DNA from: JANNRR01 sp031401675
Lineage (GTDB): Bacteria; Pseudomonadota; Alphaproteobacteria; Rhodobacterales; Rhodobacteraceae
NCBI GenBank assembly: GCA_031401675.1
Contig: JANNRR010000196.1
Location: 1 to 37,688, forward strand
DNA: 37,688 nucleotides
Direction of reading: 5' to 3'
This document shows positions 8,765-16,348 of the stretch, in pieces. Under the pieces are notes generated by a model. The model saw only the letters and a program-made list of their open reading frames with translations. It searched no databases and was not told the origin of the DNA. The stretch's first letter is position 1. Every line of letters begins with the position of its first letter. The translations under genes and the position numbers were made by a program.

Positions 8765-8792
8765 TTGCGGCAAATTACTCCTGTGCTAGGTT
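8765..8792 (+). promoter_or_regulatory. Possible moxR promoter
   Basis: TTGCGG-N16-TAGGTT on the plus strand, placing a transcription start near 8799 and a 5' leader of about 45 bases before moxR. The match to the sigma-70 consensus is moderate, and no operator was recognised. Confidence 0.3.
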
Positions 8793-8843
8793 GGCGCTGA
8801 AGACCTTGCCAGAACCTCCCAGAAGCATTGTGAAATCCACCCG

Positions 8844-9683
8844 ATGAAGTTTTCCGGCACTGACGGGTACGTTGCCACGCCGGACCTGATGGTCGCGGTC
8901 AATGCCGCCGTGGCCTTGCAGCGGCCATTGCTGGTCAAGGGCGAGCCGGGAACCGGCAAGACCGAACTGGCGCGACAGGTGGCGTGCGCGCTTGGGCTGC
9001 CGATCATCGAATGGCACGTCAAGTCGACGACCAGGGCCAGCCAGGGGCTTTACGACTATGATGCGGTGGCGCGGCTGCGGGACAGCCAGCTGGGCGATGC
9101 GCGGGTCGGGGATGTACGGCACTACATCCGGCGCGGCAAGCTGTGGCAGGCGTTCGCGGCCGAGGGGCGGGTGGTGTTGCTGATCGACGAGGTCGACAAG
9201 GCGGACATCGAGTTCCCGAATGACCTGTTGCAGGAACTCGACCGGATGGAGTTCCATGTCTATGAAACCGGCGAGACCATCCGGGCGCTGCACCGGCCCG
9301 TCGTCATCATCACCTCGAACAACGAAAAGGAACTGCCCGACGCGTTCCTGCGCCGCTGCTTCTTTCACTACATCCGGTTTCCTGATCCCGAGACTTTGAA
9401 ACGCATCGTCGCGGTGCATCATCCGGGGATAAGGGAAGAGTTGCTGACGGTGGCGCTGACACAGTTTTACGAACTGCGCGAGACGCCGGGGTTGAAGAAG
9501 AAGCCGTCGACGTCGGAAGTTCTGGACTGGCTGAAACTGCTGCTGGCCGAGGATCTGACGGCCGAGGATTTGCGGATGGACGGCAAGAACAGCCTGCCGC
9601 GCCTGCATGGGGCACTGTTGAAAACCGAGCAGGACGTGCATCTGTTCGAGCGGCTCGCCTTCATGTCGCGGGGGCAGAGGTAG
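8844..9683 (+). CDS. MoxR family AAA+ ATPase
   Basis: A 279-residue AAA+ ATPase. Walker A is GEPGTGKT (33-40), Walker B is VVLLIDEVDK (110-119), sensor 1 is VVIITSNNEKELPDAFLRRC and the C-terminal lid follows. MoxR proteins act as chaperones or metal-insertion/activation factors together with a von Willebrand factor A protein. The expected partner is the CoxE-like VWA protein at 13198, same strand but about 3.5 kb downstream instead of adjacent. Element E2 begins three bases after the TAG stop. ATG at 8844 gives MKFSGTDGYVATPDL, typical of this subfamily; ribosome-binding site weak. Confidence 0.92.
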   Translation: MKFSGTDGYVATPDLMVAVNAAVALQRPLLVKGEPGTGKTELARQVACALGLPIIEWHVKSTTRASQGLYDYDAVARLRDSQLGDARVGDVRHYIRRGKLWQAFAAEGRVVLLIDEVDKADIEFPNDLLQELDRMEFHVYETGETIRALHRPVVIITSNNEKELPDAFLRRCFFHYIRFPDPETLKRIVAVHHPGIREELLTVALTQFYELRETPGLKKKPSTSEVLDWLKLLLAEDLTAEDLRMDGKNSLPRLHGALLKTEQDVHLFERLAFMSRGQR

Positions 9684-9686
9684 GCG

Positions 9687-9759
9687 TAACACACGTGTTA
9701 CGATTAGCAAACTATTGTAATATAAGTATATTCGTGATTCAGGTAACCTTTCCTTAACC
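9687..9759 (+). promoter_or_regulatory. Element E2: palindrome + AT-rich spacer + CtrA-like repeat
   Basis: TAACAC-AC-GTGTTA (extended by G and C to 7-base arms) starts three bases after the moxR stop codon. It is followed by an AT-rich 42-nt segment and by GTAACC-TTTCC-TTAACC, a CtrA-like direct repeat. Its length and internal spacing equal those of E1 at 6873-6945, in inverted orientation in the window but in the same orientation relative to the gene that ends there. It fills the whole gap between moxR and the convergent peptidase-like gene. Confidence 0.5.
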
Positions 9760-9763
9760 GCGA

Positions 9764-10285
9764 TCAACCCCAGTCGACGCTTTGGCCGCGGGTGTCGATG
9801 TGGATGAAGGTGTTGTAAAGTTTGACCCCACCCCGGAAACGGAACTGATCTTTGCCGCCGCTGCTGCGCCATTGCAGCGGGGTCGATGGAATCGCGTCGC
9901 CGTTAACCCGCACCACGGCGCGGCCAAAGACCCGCGGCGCGTCGATCCAGGTATCGCGCAAGGCGAGCAGGCTGGCATGCAGGGCCGGCAGGCGCGACTG
10001 ATCGGCGGTGGTGAAATCGATGGCGTTGAAGGCAACATGCTGGCTGAGGCGCGCGGCGTCGGCGATGCGGCGGTTGTAGTCATGCGCCCGGTAGACACTG
10101 TTGAGCGTGATCGACGCCCCGAACAGGGTCCGCAGGTTCTGCAAGGTCAGGACCGTCGGGCCGATGTTGTCCCAAATGCTCTCGGGCGGGACCGAGTTGG
10201 AAGGCCGGTCGGTCCGGGTCAAAAATTCGGCGGCAGAAAAGTTGGCGAGATGCAGGGCGGCGTGGAAATCGGCAAAGCTCGGCAT
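9764..10285 (-). CDS. Peptidase M15A-like (D,D-carboxypeptidase fold) protein
   Basis: A 173-residue protein resembling the M15A C-terminal fold. The region SVYRAHDYNRRI...SQHVAFNAIDFTTADQ and the late FIHIDTRG provide the His, Asp and His expected for a zinc site of the M15/VanY type. No signal peptide is evident, so an envelope role is uncertain; phage endolysins and bacterial homologues share this domain. The start at 10285 is chosen for its GGAGG six bases upstream, although the frame is open further. It is convergent with moxR; E2 lies between the stop codons. The enzymatic role is inferred from the domain only. Confidence 0.7.
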   Translation of the reverse strand: MPSFADFHAALHLANFSAAEFLTRTDRPSNSVPPESIWDNIGPTVLTLQNLRTLFGASITLNSVYRAHDYNRRIADAARLSQHVAFNAIDFTTADQSRLPALHASLLALRDTWIDAPRVFGRAVVRVNGDAIPSTPLQWRSSGGKDQFRFRGGVKLYNTFIHIDTRGQSVDWG

Positions 10286-10335
10286 GGCATACCTCCGGAA
10301 AAATGGGTCGTCTTGAAACACGGTCAGTCTACCAT

Positions 10336-10357
10336 GGTTTGGCCCAGAGGCCAAATC
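10336..10357 (-). repeat. Inverted repeat in the peptidase 5' leader
   Basis: TTTGGCC-CAGA-GGCCAAA forms a 7-bp stem with a four-base loop, extendable by G-C pairs. It lies 50-70 bases upstream of the peptidase-like gene start. No T-run follows on either strand, so it is not a standard terminator; it could be an operator or a leader hairpin. Confidence 0.4.
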
Positions 10358-10470
10358 CTGTGTAGAGGATCGCCTTGGCAAGGTACCCGCCGCCACGCGG
10401 TTCCCATGTGCGGCGCCGTGCGCTACGCTGCGCGCGGCGGGCCATGGCCCATTTTGCAAGGCAGAGCACC

Positions 10471-10938
10471 ATGATCCCTTCGCAGCCCCTGACGATCCGC
10501 CCGATCGCCGGCAGCGACGAGGCCGACTGGCGCAGGCTCTGGACGTTCTTCCTAGCATACTGCAAGACCACGCTGGCCGAACCGGTCTATGCATCGACCT
10601 TTGCCCGCCTGCTGTCGGACGACCCTGCCGAATTCCGCGGACTGATCGCCGAGGCGGATGGCAGGCCGGTCGGGCTGGTGCATTATCTGTTCCACCGTCA
10701 CTGCTGGCACGAACAGAATGTCTGCTATTTGCAAGACCTTTATGCCGATCCGGCGGTGCGCGGCAAGGGCATCGGGCGGGCGCTGATCGAGGTGGTTTAT
10801 GCTGCGGCCGATACCGCCCAAGTGCCCAAGGTCTATTGGTTCACCGAGGATTTCAACGCGACCGCCCGCCAGCTTTACGACCGGATCGGCGTCAAGACGC
10901 CGTTCATCCGCTATCGTCGCCCCTTGCCCGCAAACTGA
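10471..10938 (+). CDS. GNAT family N-acetyltransferase (tandem copy 1)
   Basis: A 155-residue GNAT protein. The acetyl-CoA-binding loop is VRGKGIGRALIE, preceded by the beta-4 strand CYLQDLYADP and followed by the C-terminal LYDRIGVKTPFIRYRRP. The substrate is unknown. ATG at 10471 (MIPSQPLTIRPI) follows AAGG; the frame is open upstream but those residues are not family-like. A paralogue of about 65% identity lies at 11071, so the pair arose by tandem duplication. It sits between the two halves of the usual moxR-VWA pair. Confidence 0.88.
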   Translation: MIPSQPLTIRPIAGSDEADWRRLWTFFLAYCKTTLAEPVYASTFARLLSDDPAEFRGLIAEADGRPVGLVHYLFHRHCWHEQNVCYLQDLYADPAVRGKGIGRALIEVVYAAADTAQVPKVYWFTEDFNATARQLYDRIGVKTPFIRYRRPLPAN

Positions 10939-11070
10939 CGGGACAAAGCGGGAATGTGGCAAAAATGTGGCAGCGGCGTGGCTTTTTAGCACCGGATTGT
11001 TTCGCTCAAACCGGTTCCATTGCGCCCGGCGTCACGCTAGGGTGCCCGAGTTCCAGCCACAGGCCGCCCG

Positions 11071-11526
11071 ATGTCCCGCCCCGAAGCCCTGATCGTTCGC
11101 CCGATTGCCGCTGCCGATCAGGCAGACTGGCGCAGGCTTTGGTCCGGCTATCTGACCTATTACGAAACCGAACTGTCCGAGGCGGTCTATCGCACGACGT
11201 TTGCGCGGTTGCTGACCGGCGCACCGCACGAATATCGCGGGCTTCTGGCGGTGCAGGCCGGACGCCCGGTCGGGATGGCGCACTATCTGTTTCACCGCAC
11301 CTGCTGGGCGGTGGCCGACACCTGCTATCTGCAGGACCTGTTCGCCGACCCGGATGTGCGCGGCACCGGGGTCGGGCGGGCGCTGATCGAGGCGGTCTAT
11401 GCCGCAGCCGATGCCCACGGCGCCGCGACGGTGTACTGGATGACCCAGGATTTCAACACGACGGCGCGGCGGCTTTATGACCGGATCGGCGTCAAGACCC
11501 CCTTTATCGAGTATGACAGGCCCTGA
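11071..11526 (+). CDS. GNAT family N-acetyltransferase (tandem copy 2)
   Basis: A 151-residue GNAT protein with the acetyl-CoA loop VRGTGVGRALIE and the C-terminal LYDRIGVKTPFIEYDRP. It aligns over its full length with the copy at 10471 (about 95 of 145 positions identical). Differences cluster in the N-terminal third and the CW-to-CYLQ segment, which in GNATs contributes to acceptor binding, so the two may have different substrates (inference). ATG at 11071 is supported by the alignment. It ends four bases before the DUF2927 lipoprotein gene, so both are probably one transcript. Confidence 0.88.
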   Translation: MSRPEALIVRPIAAADQADWRRLWSGYLTYYETELSEAVYRTTFARLLTGAPHEYRGLLAVQAGRPVGMAHYLFHRTCWAVADTCYLQDLFADPDVRGTGVGRALIEAVYAAADAHGAATVYWMTQDFNTTARRLYDRIGVKTPFIEYDRP

Positions 11527-11529
11527 CCG

Positions 11530-12894
11530 ATGTTGCGAACCCGCCTACTTGCCCTCTTGGTCCCGACTCTGATCGCAGCCTGCGTTGCTGGTCCGACCCC
11601 CGAGGCGCAGCGCCGCGCACCTGCCAGTGACGAATTGCCGACGGTAAGAACCCTGCCGGCGCCGCAGGTCACCCGCACCAGCCGGTCAAATGCCGATCTG
11701 GCGCGGGATTTCCTGGAACTGAGCTTTCAGATGGAAAGCGGCCGCTCGGTGCCGGTGCTGAGCCGGTTCGAAGGGCCGGTGACCATCGCGTTGCAGGGCA
11801 AGGTTCCGGCGACCGTCGCCCCGGATCTGGCGCGGCTGGTGTCGCGGCTGCGGTCCGAAGCCGGGATCGACATCGGCATGGCCGGTTCCGGCCAGCGGGC
11901 CAACATCACCGTGGAATTCCTGAGCCGGGCGACCTTGCAGGGTCTGGTGCCGCAGGCGGCCTGCTTTGTCGTGCCGAACATCGACAGCTGGTCGGCGTTC
12001 CGGCGCGCCCGCAACAGTGCGCGGATCGACTGGACCCTGTTGACCAGCCGGACCCAGGTGGCGGTGTTCATCCCCAACGACACCAGCCCGCAGGAAATGC
12101 GCGACTGCCTGCATGAGGAAATCGGTCAGGCCCTGGGGCCGCTGAACGATCTGTACCGGCTGCCGGATTCGGTGTTCAACGACGACAATTTCAACACGGT
12201 GCTGACCGGTTTCGACATGCTGATCCTGCGGGCCTTCTACAGCCCCGACCTGCATTCGGGCATGACGGCACCCGAGGTGGCGGCGGTTCTGCCCGGGCTG
12301 CTGGCCCGGATCAATCCGCAGGGCGCGGGCGGTGCCGGACCGGTACCCGGACCGACGCCGCGTGTCTGGATCGAGGCTGTCGAGACGGCGCTAGGCTCGG
12401 GCAGCAGCGGATCGGTGCGCCGCGATGCCGCCCGGCGCGCGGTGTCGATCGCCGAAAGCCAGGGCTGGAGCGATGGCCGGCTGGCCTTCAGCCTGTTCGC
12501 GCTTGGCCGCCTGTCGCTGGCCGAGGATGCCGATGTGGCGGTGCGGGCTTTTGCCCGGGCCGGTCAGGTGTACCGGTCCATGCCCGCCACCGGTGTGCAT
12601 CTTGCCCATGTCGACATGCAGCTGGCGGCCTTTGCCCTGTCGGCGGGGCGGCCCGACGATGCGCTGCTGCTGACCAACCGCAGCCTGTTGCCGGTGGCCG
12701 GAGCCGAGAATGCGGCACTGCTGGCCTCGCTTCTGATGATCAAGTCCGAGGCGCTGCGGCAATTAGGCCGAGCGTCGGAGTCGCGGGCGGTCTGGCTCGA
12801 CAGTATCGGCTGGGCGCGCTATGGCTTCGGCCCCGAAAGCGAAGTGCGCGACCGGCAGTCAGAGATTGCATCGCTGGCACCCGAGCGGGGCTAG
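11530..12894 (+). CDS. DUF2927 domain lipoprotein
   Basis: A 454-residue protein with a lipoprotein signal: positively charged start, hydrophobic core and lipobox LIAAC (Cys about residue 18). A DUF2927 domain follows (about 50-255), with the marker LHEEIGQALGPLNDLYRLPDSVFNDDNFNTVLTGFDMLILR. The HEEIxxxLG segment looks like a metalloprotease-derived motif, but activity is not established. The C-terminal third is helical and repeat-like (AFALSAGRPDDALLL, TPR-like). It is probably anchored in the outer or inner membrane facing the periplasm. It follows GNAT copy 2 by four bases. Confidence 0.82.
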   Translation: MLRTRLLALLVPTLIAACVAGPTPEAQRRAPASDELPTVRTLPAPQVTRTSRSNADLARDFLELSFQMESGRSVPVLSRFEGPVTIALQGKVPATVAPDLARLVSRLRSEAGIDIGMAGSGQRANITVEFLSRATLQGLVPQAACFVVPNIDSWSAFRRARNSARIDWTLLTSRTQVAVFIPNDTSPQEMRDCLHEEIGQALGPLNDLYRLPDSVFNDDNFNTVLTGFDMLILRAFYSPDLHSGMTAPEVAAVLPGLLARINPQGAGGAGPVPGPTPRVWIEAVETALGSGSSGSVRRDAARRAVSIAESQGWSDGRLAFSLFALGRLSLAEDADVAVRAFARAGQVYRSMPATGVHLAHVDMQLAAFALSAGRPDDALLLTNRSLLPVAGAENAALLASLLMIKSEALRQLGRASESRAVWLDSIGWARYGFGPESEVRDRQSEIASLAPERG

Positions 12895-12937
12895 GCGGGG
12901 CCCGGAAGCTGGCGGGCGACACAGAGGTGGCGGGGCG

Positions 12938-13102
12938 ATGATCGTGATTGCGGGGCTGATCGGCGGGGCACTGGTCGGGGCGGTGACGGCCCGGGTGCGG
13001 CGCGGCAGTGTCGCCGACATGGCGCAGTATGCGGCGGGTTACGGCATCGCCTTTGCGCTGCTGGGGTTGTTTGCGACCATCGCGCTGGAACGGATGCTCT
13101 GA
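12938..13102 (+). CDS. Small membrane protein, 54 residues
   Basis: ATG at 12938 preceded by GAGGTGG. The product is 54 residues with two hydrophobic segments (IVIAGLIGGALVGAV and YAAGYGIAFALLGLFATIAL) separated by a basic stretch RVRRGS, the layout of a two-helix inner-membrane miniprotein. No family is recognised. It sits between the DUF2927 lipoprotein and the VWA gene and may be co-transcribed with both. Confidence 0.6.
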   Translation: MIVIAGLIGGALVGAVTARVRRGSVADMAQYAAGYGIAFALLGLFATIALERML

Positions 13103-13197
13103 CAGCAGTACGGCAGGCGGCGCGTCCGGGCAGAGCACCGGGCGGTGCCGGACAGTGGTGGGTTGCGGTACAGAATCGCCCTTGGAGCCGGGTCGCG

Positions 13198-14382
13198 ATG
13201 TTCATTCCGTTCTTTCAGACGTTGCGAAGCGCCGGGGTGCCGGTGTCGCTGCGCGAATATCTGGGGTTTCTGGATGGCATGAAAGCCGGGCTTGCCACCT
13301 ATGATCCCGAGGCGTTCTATTACCTGGCGCGGACCACGATGGTGAAGGACGAGCGGCATCTGGACCGCTTCGATCAGGCCTTTGCCCGTGCCTTCAAGGG
13401 CCTCGAAGCGCTGAGCGCCGGGCAAGTGCTGCAGGTGCTGGACCTGCCGCCGGAATGGTTGGCAAAGCTGGCCGAAAAGCACCTGACACCGGAGGAACGC
13501 GCGGCGATGACGGCTGCCGGCGGGTTTGCGGCGTTGATGGAGGTGCTGCGTCAGCGGCTGGAAGAACAGCGCGGCCGGCATCAGGGTGGAGCCAAATGGA
13601 TCGGCACCGCCGGCACCTCGCCGTTCGGGGCGTTTGGCTACAATCCCGAAGGGGTGCGGATCGGGCAGGACGCCAGCCGGCACCAGCGCGCCGTCAAGGT
13701 CTGGGACCGGCGCGAGTTCCGCAATCTCGATGACGGAGTGGAGCTTGGCACCCGTGGCATCAAGCTGGCGCTGAAGCGTCTGCGCCGCTGGGCCCGCGAC
13801 GGTGCCGAGGAGGAACTGGACCTGGACGGCACCATCCGCGCCACTGCCGAGCAGGGATGGCTGACGGTGCAGACCCGGCCCGAACGGCGCAATGCGGTCA
13901 AGGTCCTGCTGTTTCTGGACGCAGGCGGCTCGATGGACCCGCACGTCCGGCTGGTGGAAGAGCTGTTTTCGGCGGCAAGGGCCGCGTTCAGGCATCTGGA
14001 AAGCTACTACTTCCACAATTGCCTGTACGAGGGAGTCTGGCGCGACAATCGCCGCCGGTGGGACGCGCAAACCGCCACAGCCGAGGTGTTGCGGACCTAT
14101 GGCGCAGATTACAAATGCATCTTTGTCGGCGATGCCAGCATGTCGCCCTATGAAATCCTGCACCCGGGCGGGGCCAACGAGCACTGGAACGCCGAACCGG
14201 GGCAGGTCTGGCTGCAACGCGCCCGGGCGCAGTGGCCCGCCTGCCTCTGGATCAATCCGACGCCGGAGCGGTTCTGGGACGGATCACACTCGATCCGGCT
14301 GATCCGGGGGCTGTTCGACAACCGGATGTTTCCGATGACGCTGGACGGGATCACGCGGGCGGTGAAGGATTTGGGGCGATGA
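13198..14382 (+). CDS. CoxE-like von Willebrand factor A domain protein
   Basis: A 394-residue cytosolic protein of the CoxE/YehP-type VWA family. The N-terminal helical region (1-220) is typical, including SPFGAFGYNPEG. The VWA domain starts at about residue 235, with the MIDAS loop LLFLDAGGSMD; D241-x-G-x-S245 are the metal ligands. CoxE-type proteins work with a MoxR ATPase in metal-centre maturation or complex remodelling; the likely partner is the moxR gene at 8844. It overlaps the next gene by ATGA. It is probably active, as both MIDAS and the C-terminal block (WINPTPERFWDGSHSIRLI) are intact. Confidence 0.88.
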   Translation: MFIPFFQTLRSAGVPVSLREYLGFLDGMKAGLATYDPEAFYYLARTTMVKDERHLDRFDQAFARAFKGLEALSAGQVLQVLDLPPEWLAKLAEKHLTPEERAAMTAAGGFAALMEVLRQRLEEQRGRHQGGAKWIGTAGTSPFGAFGYNPEGVRIGQDASRHQRAVKVWDRREFRNLDDGVELGTRGIKLALKRLRRWARDGAEEELDLDGTIRATAEQGWLTVQTRPERRNAVKVLLFLDAGGSMDPHVRLVEELFSAARAAFRHLESYYFHNCLYEGVWRDNRRRWDAQTATAEVLRTYGADYKCIFVGDASMSPYEILHPGGANEHWNAEPGQVWLQRARAQWPACLWINPTPERFWDGSHSIRLIRGLFDNRMFPMTLDGITRAVKDLGR

Positions 14383-14729
14383 GGGCGTTTGTTGCGCTGC
14401 TTTGGGCACGGTACCCGGTGGTCACGCTTGCATTCCTGACGGCTGTTGTCGCCACGCTGTTCTTTGCGGTGCGGCTGGTGCTGTTTCCGCCGCCGTTTCG
14501 CGATGGCGGCTTTGCCCCCGGACCTATCAAGGGCTGGATGACGCCGCGGATGATCGTGCACAGCTATCCGATTGCGCCCGAACGGCTGGCCGAGGTGCTG
14601 GGTCTGGACATCCGCAGCGGCAAGCCGCGGACGTTGGAACAGATCGCCTTTGACCAAGGGTTGACGGTCGACGAGATCGTTGCCCGGATCGAGCTGGCGC
14701 TGCCACCAAAGCCCGCCGGGGCACCATGA
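14379..14729 (+). CDS. Conserved small membrane-anchored protein, unknown function
   Basis: A 116-residue product beginning at an ATG overlapping the VWA stop codon (ATGA), implying translational coupling. It has one N-terminal transmembrane helix (VVTLAFLTAVVATLFFAVRLVLF) and a soluble tail with PIKGWMTPRMIVHSYPI and a helical end (LAEVLGLD...TLEQIAFDQGLTVDEIVARIELAL). The tail resembles a small domain placed in the cytoplasm or periplasm; no family is recognised. Its own stop overlaps the start of the DedA gene. Linkage suggests a role with the VWA or DedA protein. Confidence 0.75.
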   Translation: MRAFVALLWARYPVVTLAFLTAVVATLFFAVRLVLFPPPFRDGGFAPGPIKGWMTPRMIVHSYPIAPERLAEVLGLDIRSGKPRTLEQIAFDQGLTVDEIVARIELALPPKPAGAP

Positions 14730-15328
14730 CCGACACGTTGCTGGCGCTGGTGCCCGACTATGGGATGGCGCTGCTGTTCGCGGCCACATATTTTTCCTGC
14801 CTCGCTCTGCCAATTCCGGCTTCGCTGTTGATGCTGGCCGGCGGCGCATTCGCCGCGACGGGCGATCTGTCGCTGATCGGCGTCGGATTTGCGGCGTTTG
14901 CCGGTGCGGTGGTTGGCGATCAGACCGGGTTCCTGATCGGGCGATGGGGAGGCACGCCGATTGTGGCACGGCTGTCGCGAAAGCCGGCGCAGGCACGGCT
15001 GTTGCACAGTGCCCGGGCCGGTCTGGATGCGCGGGGCGACGCGACCGTATTCCTGACGCGCTGGCTGTTCAGCCCGTTGGGACCGGCGGTCAATCTGGCA
15101 GCCGGCGCAATGGGATCAAGCTGGGTGCGCTTCACCATTGCCGGGGTTGGCGGCGAGGCGATCTGGGTCGGGGTCTACACCGGACCCGGCTATCTGTTCG
15201 CCGACAGTCTGGCCGATGTGACACAGGCGGTCACCTCGATCGCAGGCTTGCTGGCGGCGGGGGTTCTGACGATCTGGCTGGGGCGGATTCTGTGGCTGGC
15301 CTGGAAGGACGCGGCGCGGTCACGATGA
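14726..15328 (+). CDS. DedA/VTT family membrane protein
   Basis: A 200-residue integral membrane protein of the DedA (SNARE-associated/VTT) family. The signatures are PASLLMLAGGAFAATGDLS, a GDQTGFLIGRWGG block and the re-entrant region FLTRWLFSPLGPAVNLAAGAMGSSWVRFTIAG, followed by a C-terminal helix. DedA proteins are implicated in lipid (undecaprenyl phosphate) translocation and membrane homeostasis; the conserved R in TRW is present. The start overlaps the preceding stop (ATGA), so three genes from 13198 form a coupled operon. Confidence 0.87.
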   Translation: MTDTLLALVPDYGMALLFAATYFSCLALPIPASLLMLAGGAFAATGDLSLIGVGFAAFAGAVVGDQTGFLIGRWGGTPIVARLSRKPAQARLLHSARAGLDARGDATVFLTRWLFSPLGPAVNLAAGAMGSSWVRFTIAGVGGEAIWVGVYTGPGYLFADSLADVTQAVTSIAGLLAAGVLTIWLGRILWLAWKDAARSR

Positions 15329-15385
15329 ACTGAACCCCGGCGGCGCGGTCTTGCCGAAACCCGTCCGGCGGCTCATATCTGGGGT

Positions 15386-16078
15386 ATGATCAAGCTCCTG
15401 CCCATCTTGCTGATGCTGCTTTACGGCATCGTGATCTATCGCTTTTCAATGTGGCGGACGGCGAAAGAGCTGGACGCACGCTCGCACCCGCTGGCCGACC
15501 CGGTGTTGAAAGTTCTGACCGACCGGCTGGCGGCGGCGATGGGCCTGCCCGGCATCGCCGTGCATCTTTACGAGATTGATCCAGTGAACGGGCTGGCGGC
15601 ACCGGACGGGCGGATATTCCTGACCCGGGGATTCTACGAGAAATACCGGGCGGGTGCGGTGTCCGGCGATGAACTGGTATCGGTGATCGCGCACGAGTTG
15701 GGGCATGTGGCCCTAGGCCACGCACGGCGGCGGATGATCGATTTTTCCGGGCAGAATGCCATCCGGCTGGTGTTGGCGACGGTTTTGGGGCGGCTGTTGC
15801 CGGGTATCGGCATCGTAATTGCCAATTCGGTGGCTACCCTGCTAGCTGCCCGTCTGAGCCGACAGGACGAGTACGAGGCCGATGCCTATGCCGCAGCGCT
15901 GCTGACCAAGGCCGGGATCGGCACCGGGCCGCAGAAATCCCTGTTCCGCAAGCTTGGTCTGCTGACCGGCCCGGCCGGGCAGACCGCCCCGGCCTGGCTC
16001 TTGAGCCATCCGCAGACCGATGAGAGGATCGCCGCCATCGAGGTGCTGGAGGCGCGGTGGCGCGCGGTGGTGCCCTGA
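15386..16078 (+). CDS. M48 family metalloprotease
   Basis: A 230-residue membrane-associated zinc protease. An N-terminal hydrophobic anchor (LLPILLMLLYGIVIY) precedes the catalytic HELGH (103-107), with the second hydrophobic segment NAIRLVLATVLGRLLPGIGIVIANSVATLL behind it. A third zinc ligand is available in SRQDEYEADAYAA. The domain resembles HtpX/Oma1-type proteases that degrade damaged membrane proteins; the shortness and single anchor fit a minimal member. It is transcribed apart from the DedA gene (57-base gap). Confidence 0.86.
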   Translation: MIKLLPILLMLLYGIVIYRFSMWRTAKELDARSHPLADPVLKVLTDRLAAAMGLPGIAVHLYEIDPVNGLAAPDGRIFLTRGFYEKYRAGAVSGDELVSVIAHELGHVALGHARRRMIDFSGQNAIRLVLATVLGRLLPGIGIVIANSVATLLAARLSRQDEYEADAYAAALLTKAGIGTGPQKSLFRKLGLLTGPAGQTAPAWLLSHPQTDERIAAIEVLEARWRAVVP

Positions 16079-16116
16079 TGCCGGTCCGGCCAGACCGGGA
16101 TGAACGTAGAAGGAAT

Positions 16117-16142
16117 CGGCTTTGCCTTCGCCGCTTTTTCTG
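16117..16142 (+). terminator. Weak terminator after the M48 gene
   Basis: CGGC-N9-GCCG followed by CTTTTTC about 40 bases after the M48 stop codon. The stem is only four pairs, so efficiency is doubtful. Confidence 0.25.
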
Positions 16143-16328
16143 CCGGTTGGCGTGAAGCCCGTGGCCGATCAGGTGGCCGCACAGTGTGCGGACGCCCGGC
16201 CCGTTGCCCGAGAGCGCAAGCGAAGGGCAAGGGAGGCTGGGATGAGTGCCGTGGTCGGGAAATCGGGGCGCACCTGGCTGGGCTGGCGCGCACTATAGCG
16301 CCTGCCGAGCGGCAGGCAGGCGCGCCAC

Positions 16329-16348
16329 GATTTGATTGAAATCAAATC
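16329..16348. promoter_or_regulatory. FnrL/FixK-type binding site
   Basis: GATTTGATT-GA-AATCAAATC is a 20-bp perfect palindrome containing the consensus TTGAT-N4-ATCAA at 16332-16345. In Rhodobacter this is the site of the oxygen-sensing regulator FnrL. There is no annotated gene start within 500 bases in either direction. A plus-strand class II arrangement (centre at -41.5) would place a start near 16380; on minus, TATAGT at 16297-16292 lies further off. Confidence 0.7.

Noticed and set aside
9687..9702. E2 palindrome as a Rho-independent terminator for moxR
   Set aside because: The loop would be only two to four bases and no T-run follows.
6873..9759. E1/E2 as integron attC sites or dif sites
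   Set aside because: No GTTRRRY/RYYYAAC core at the ends, no integrase gene, and the two copies are in opposite window orientation around ordinary genes.
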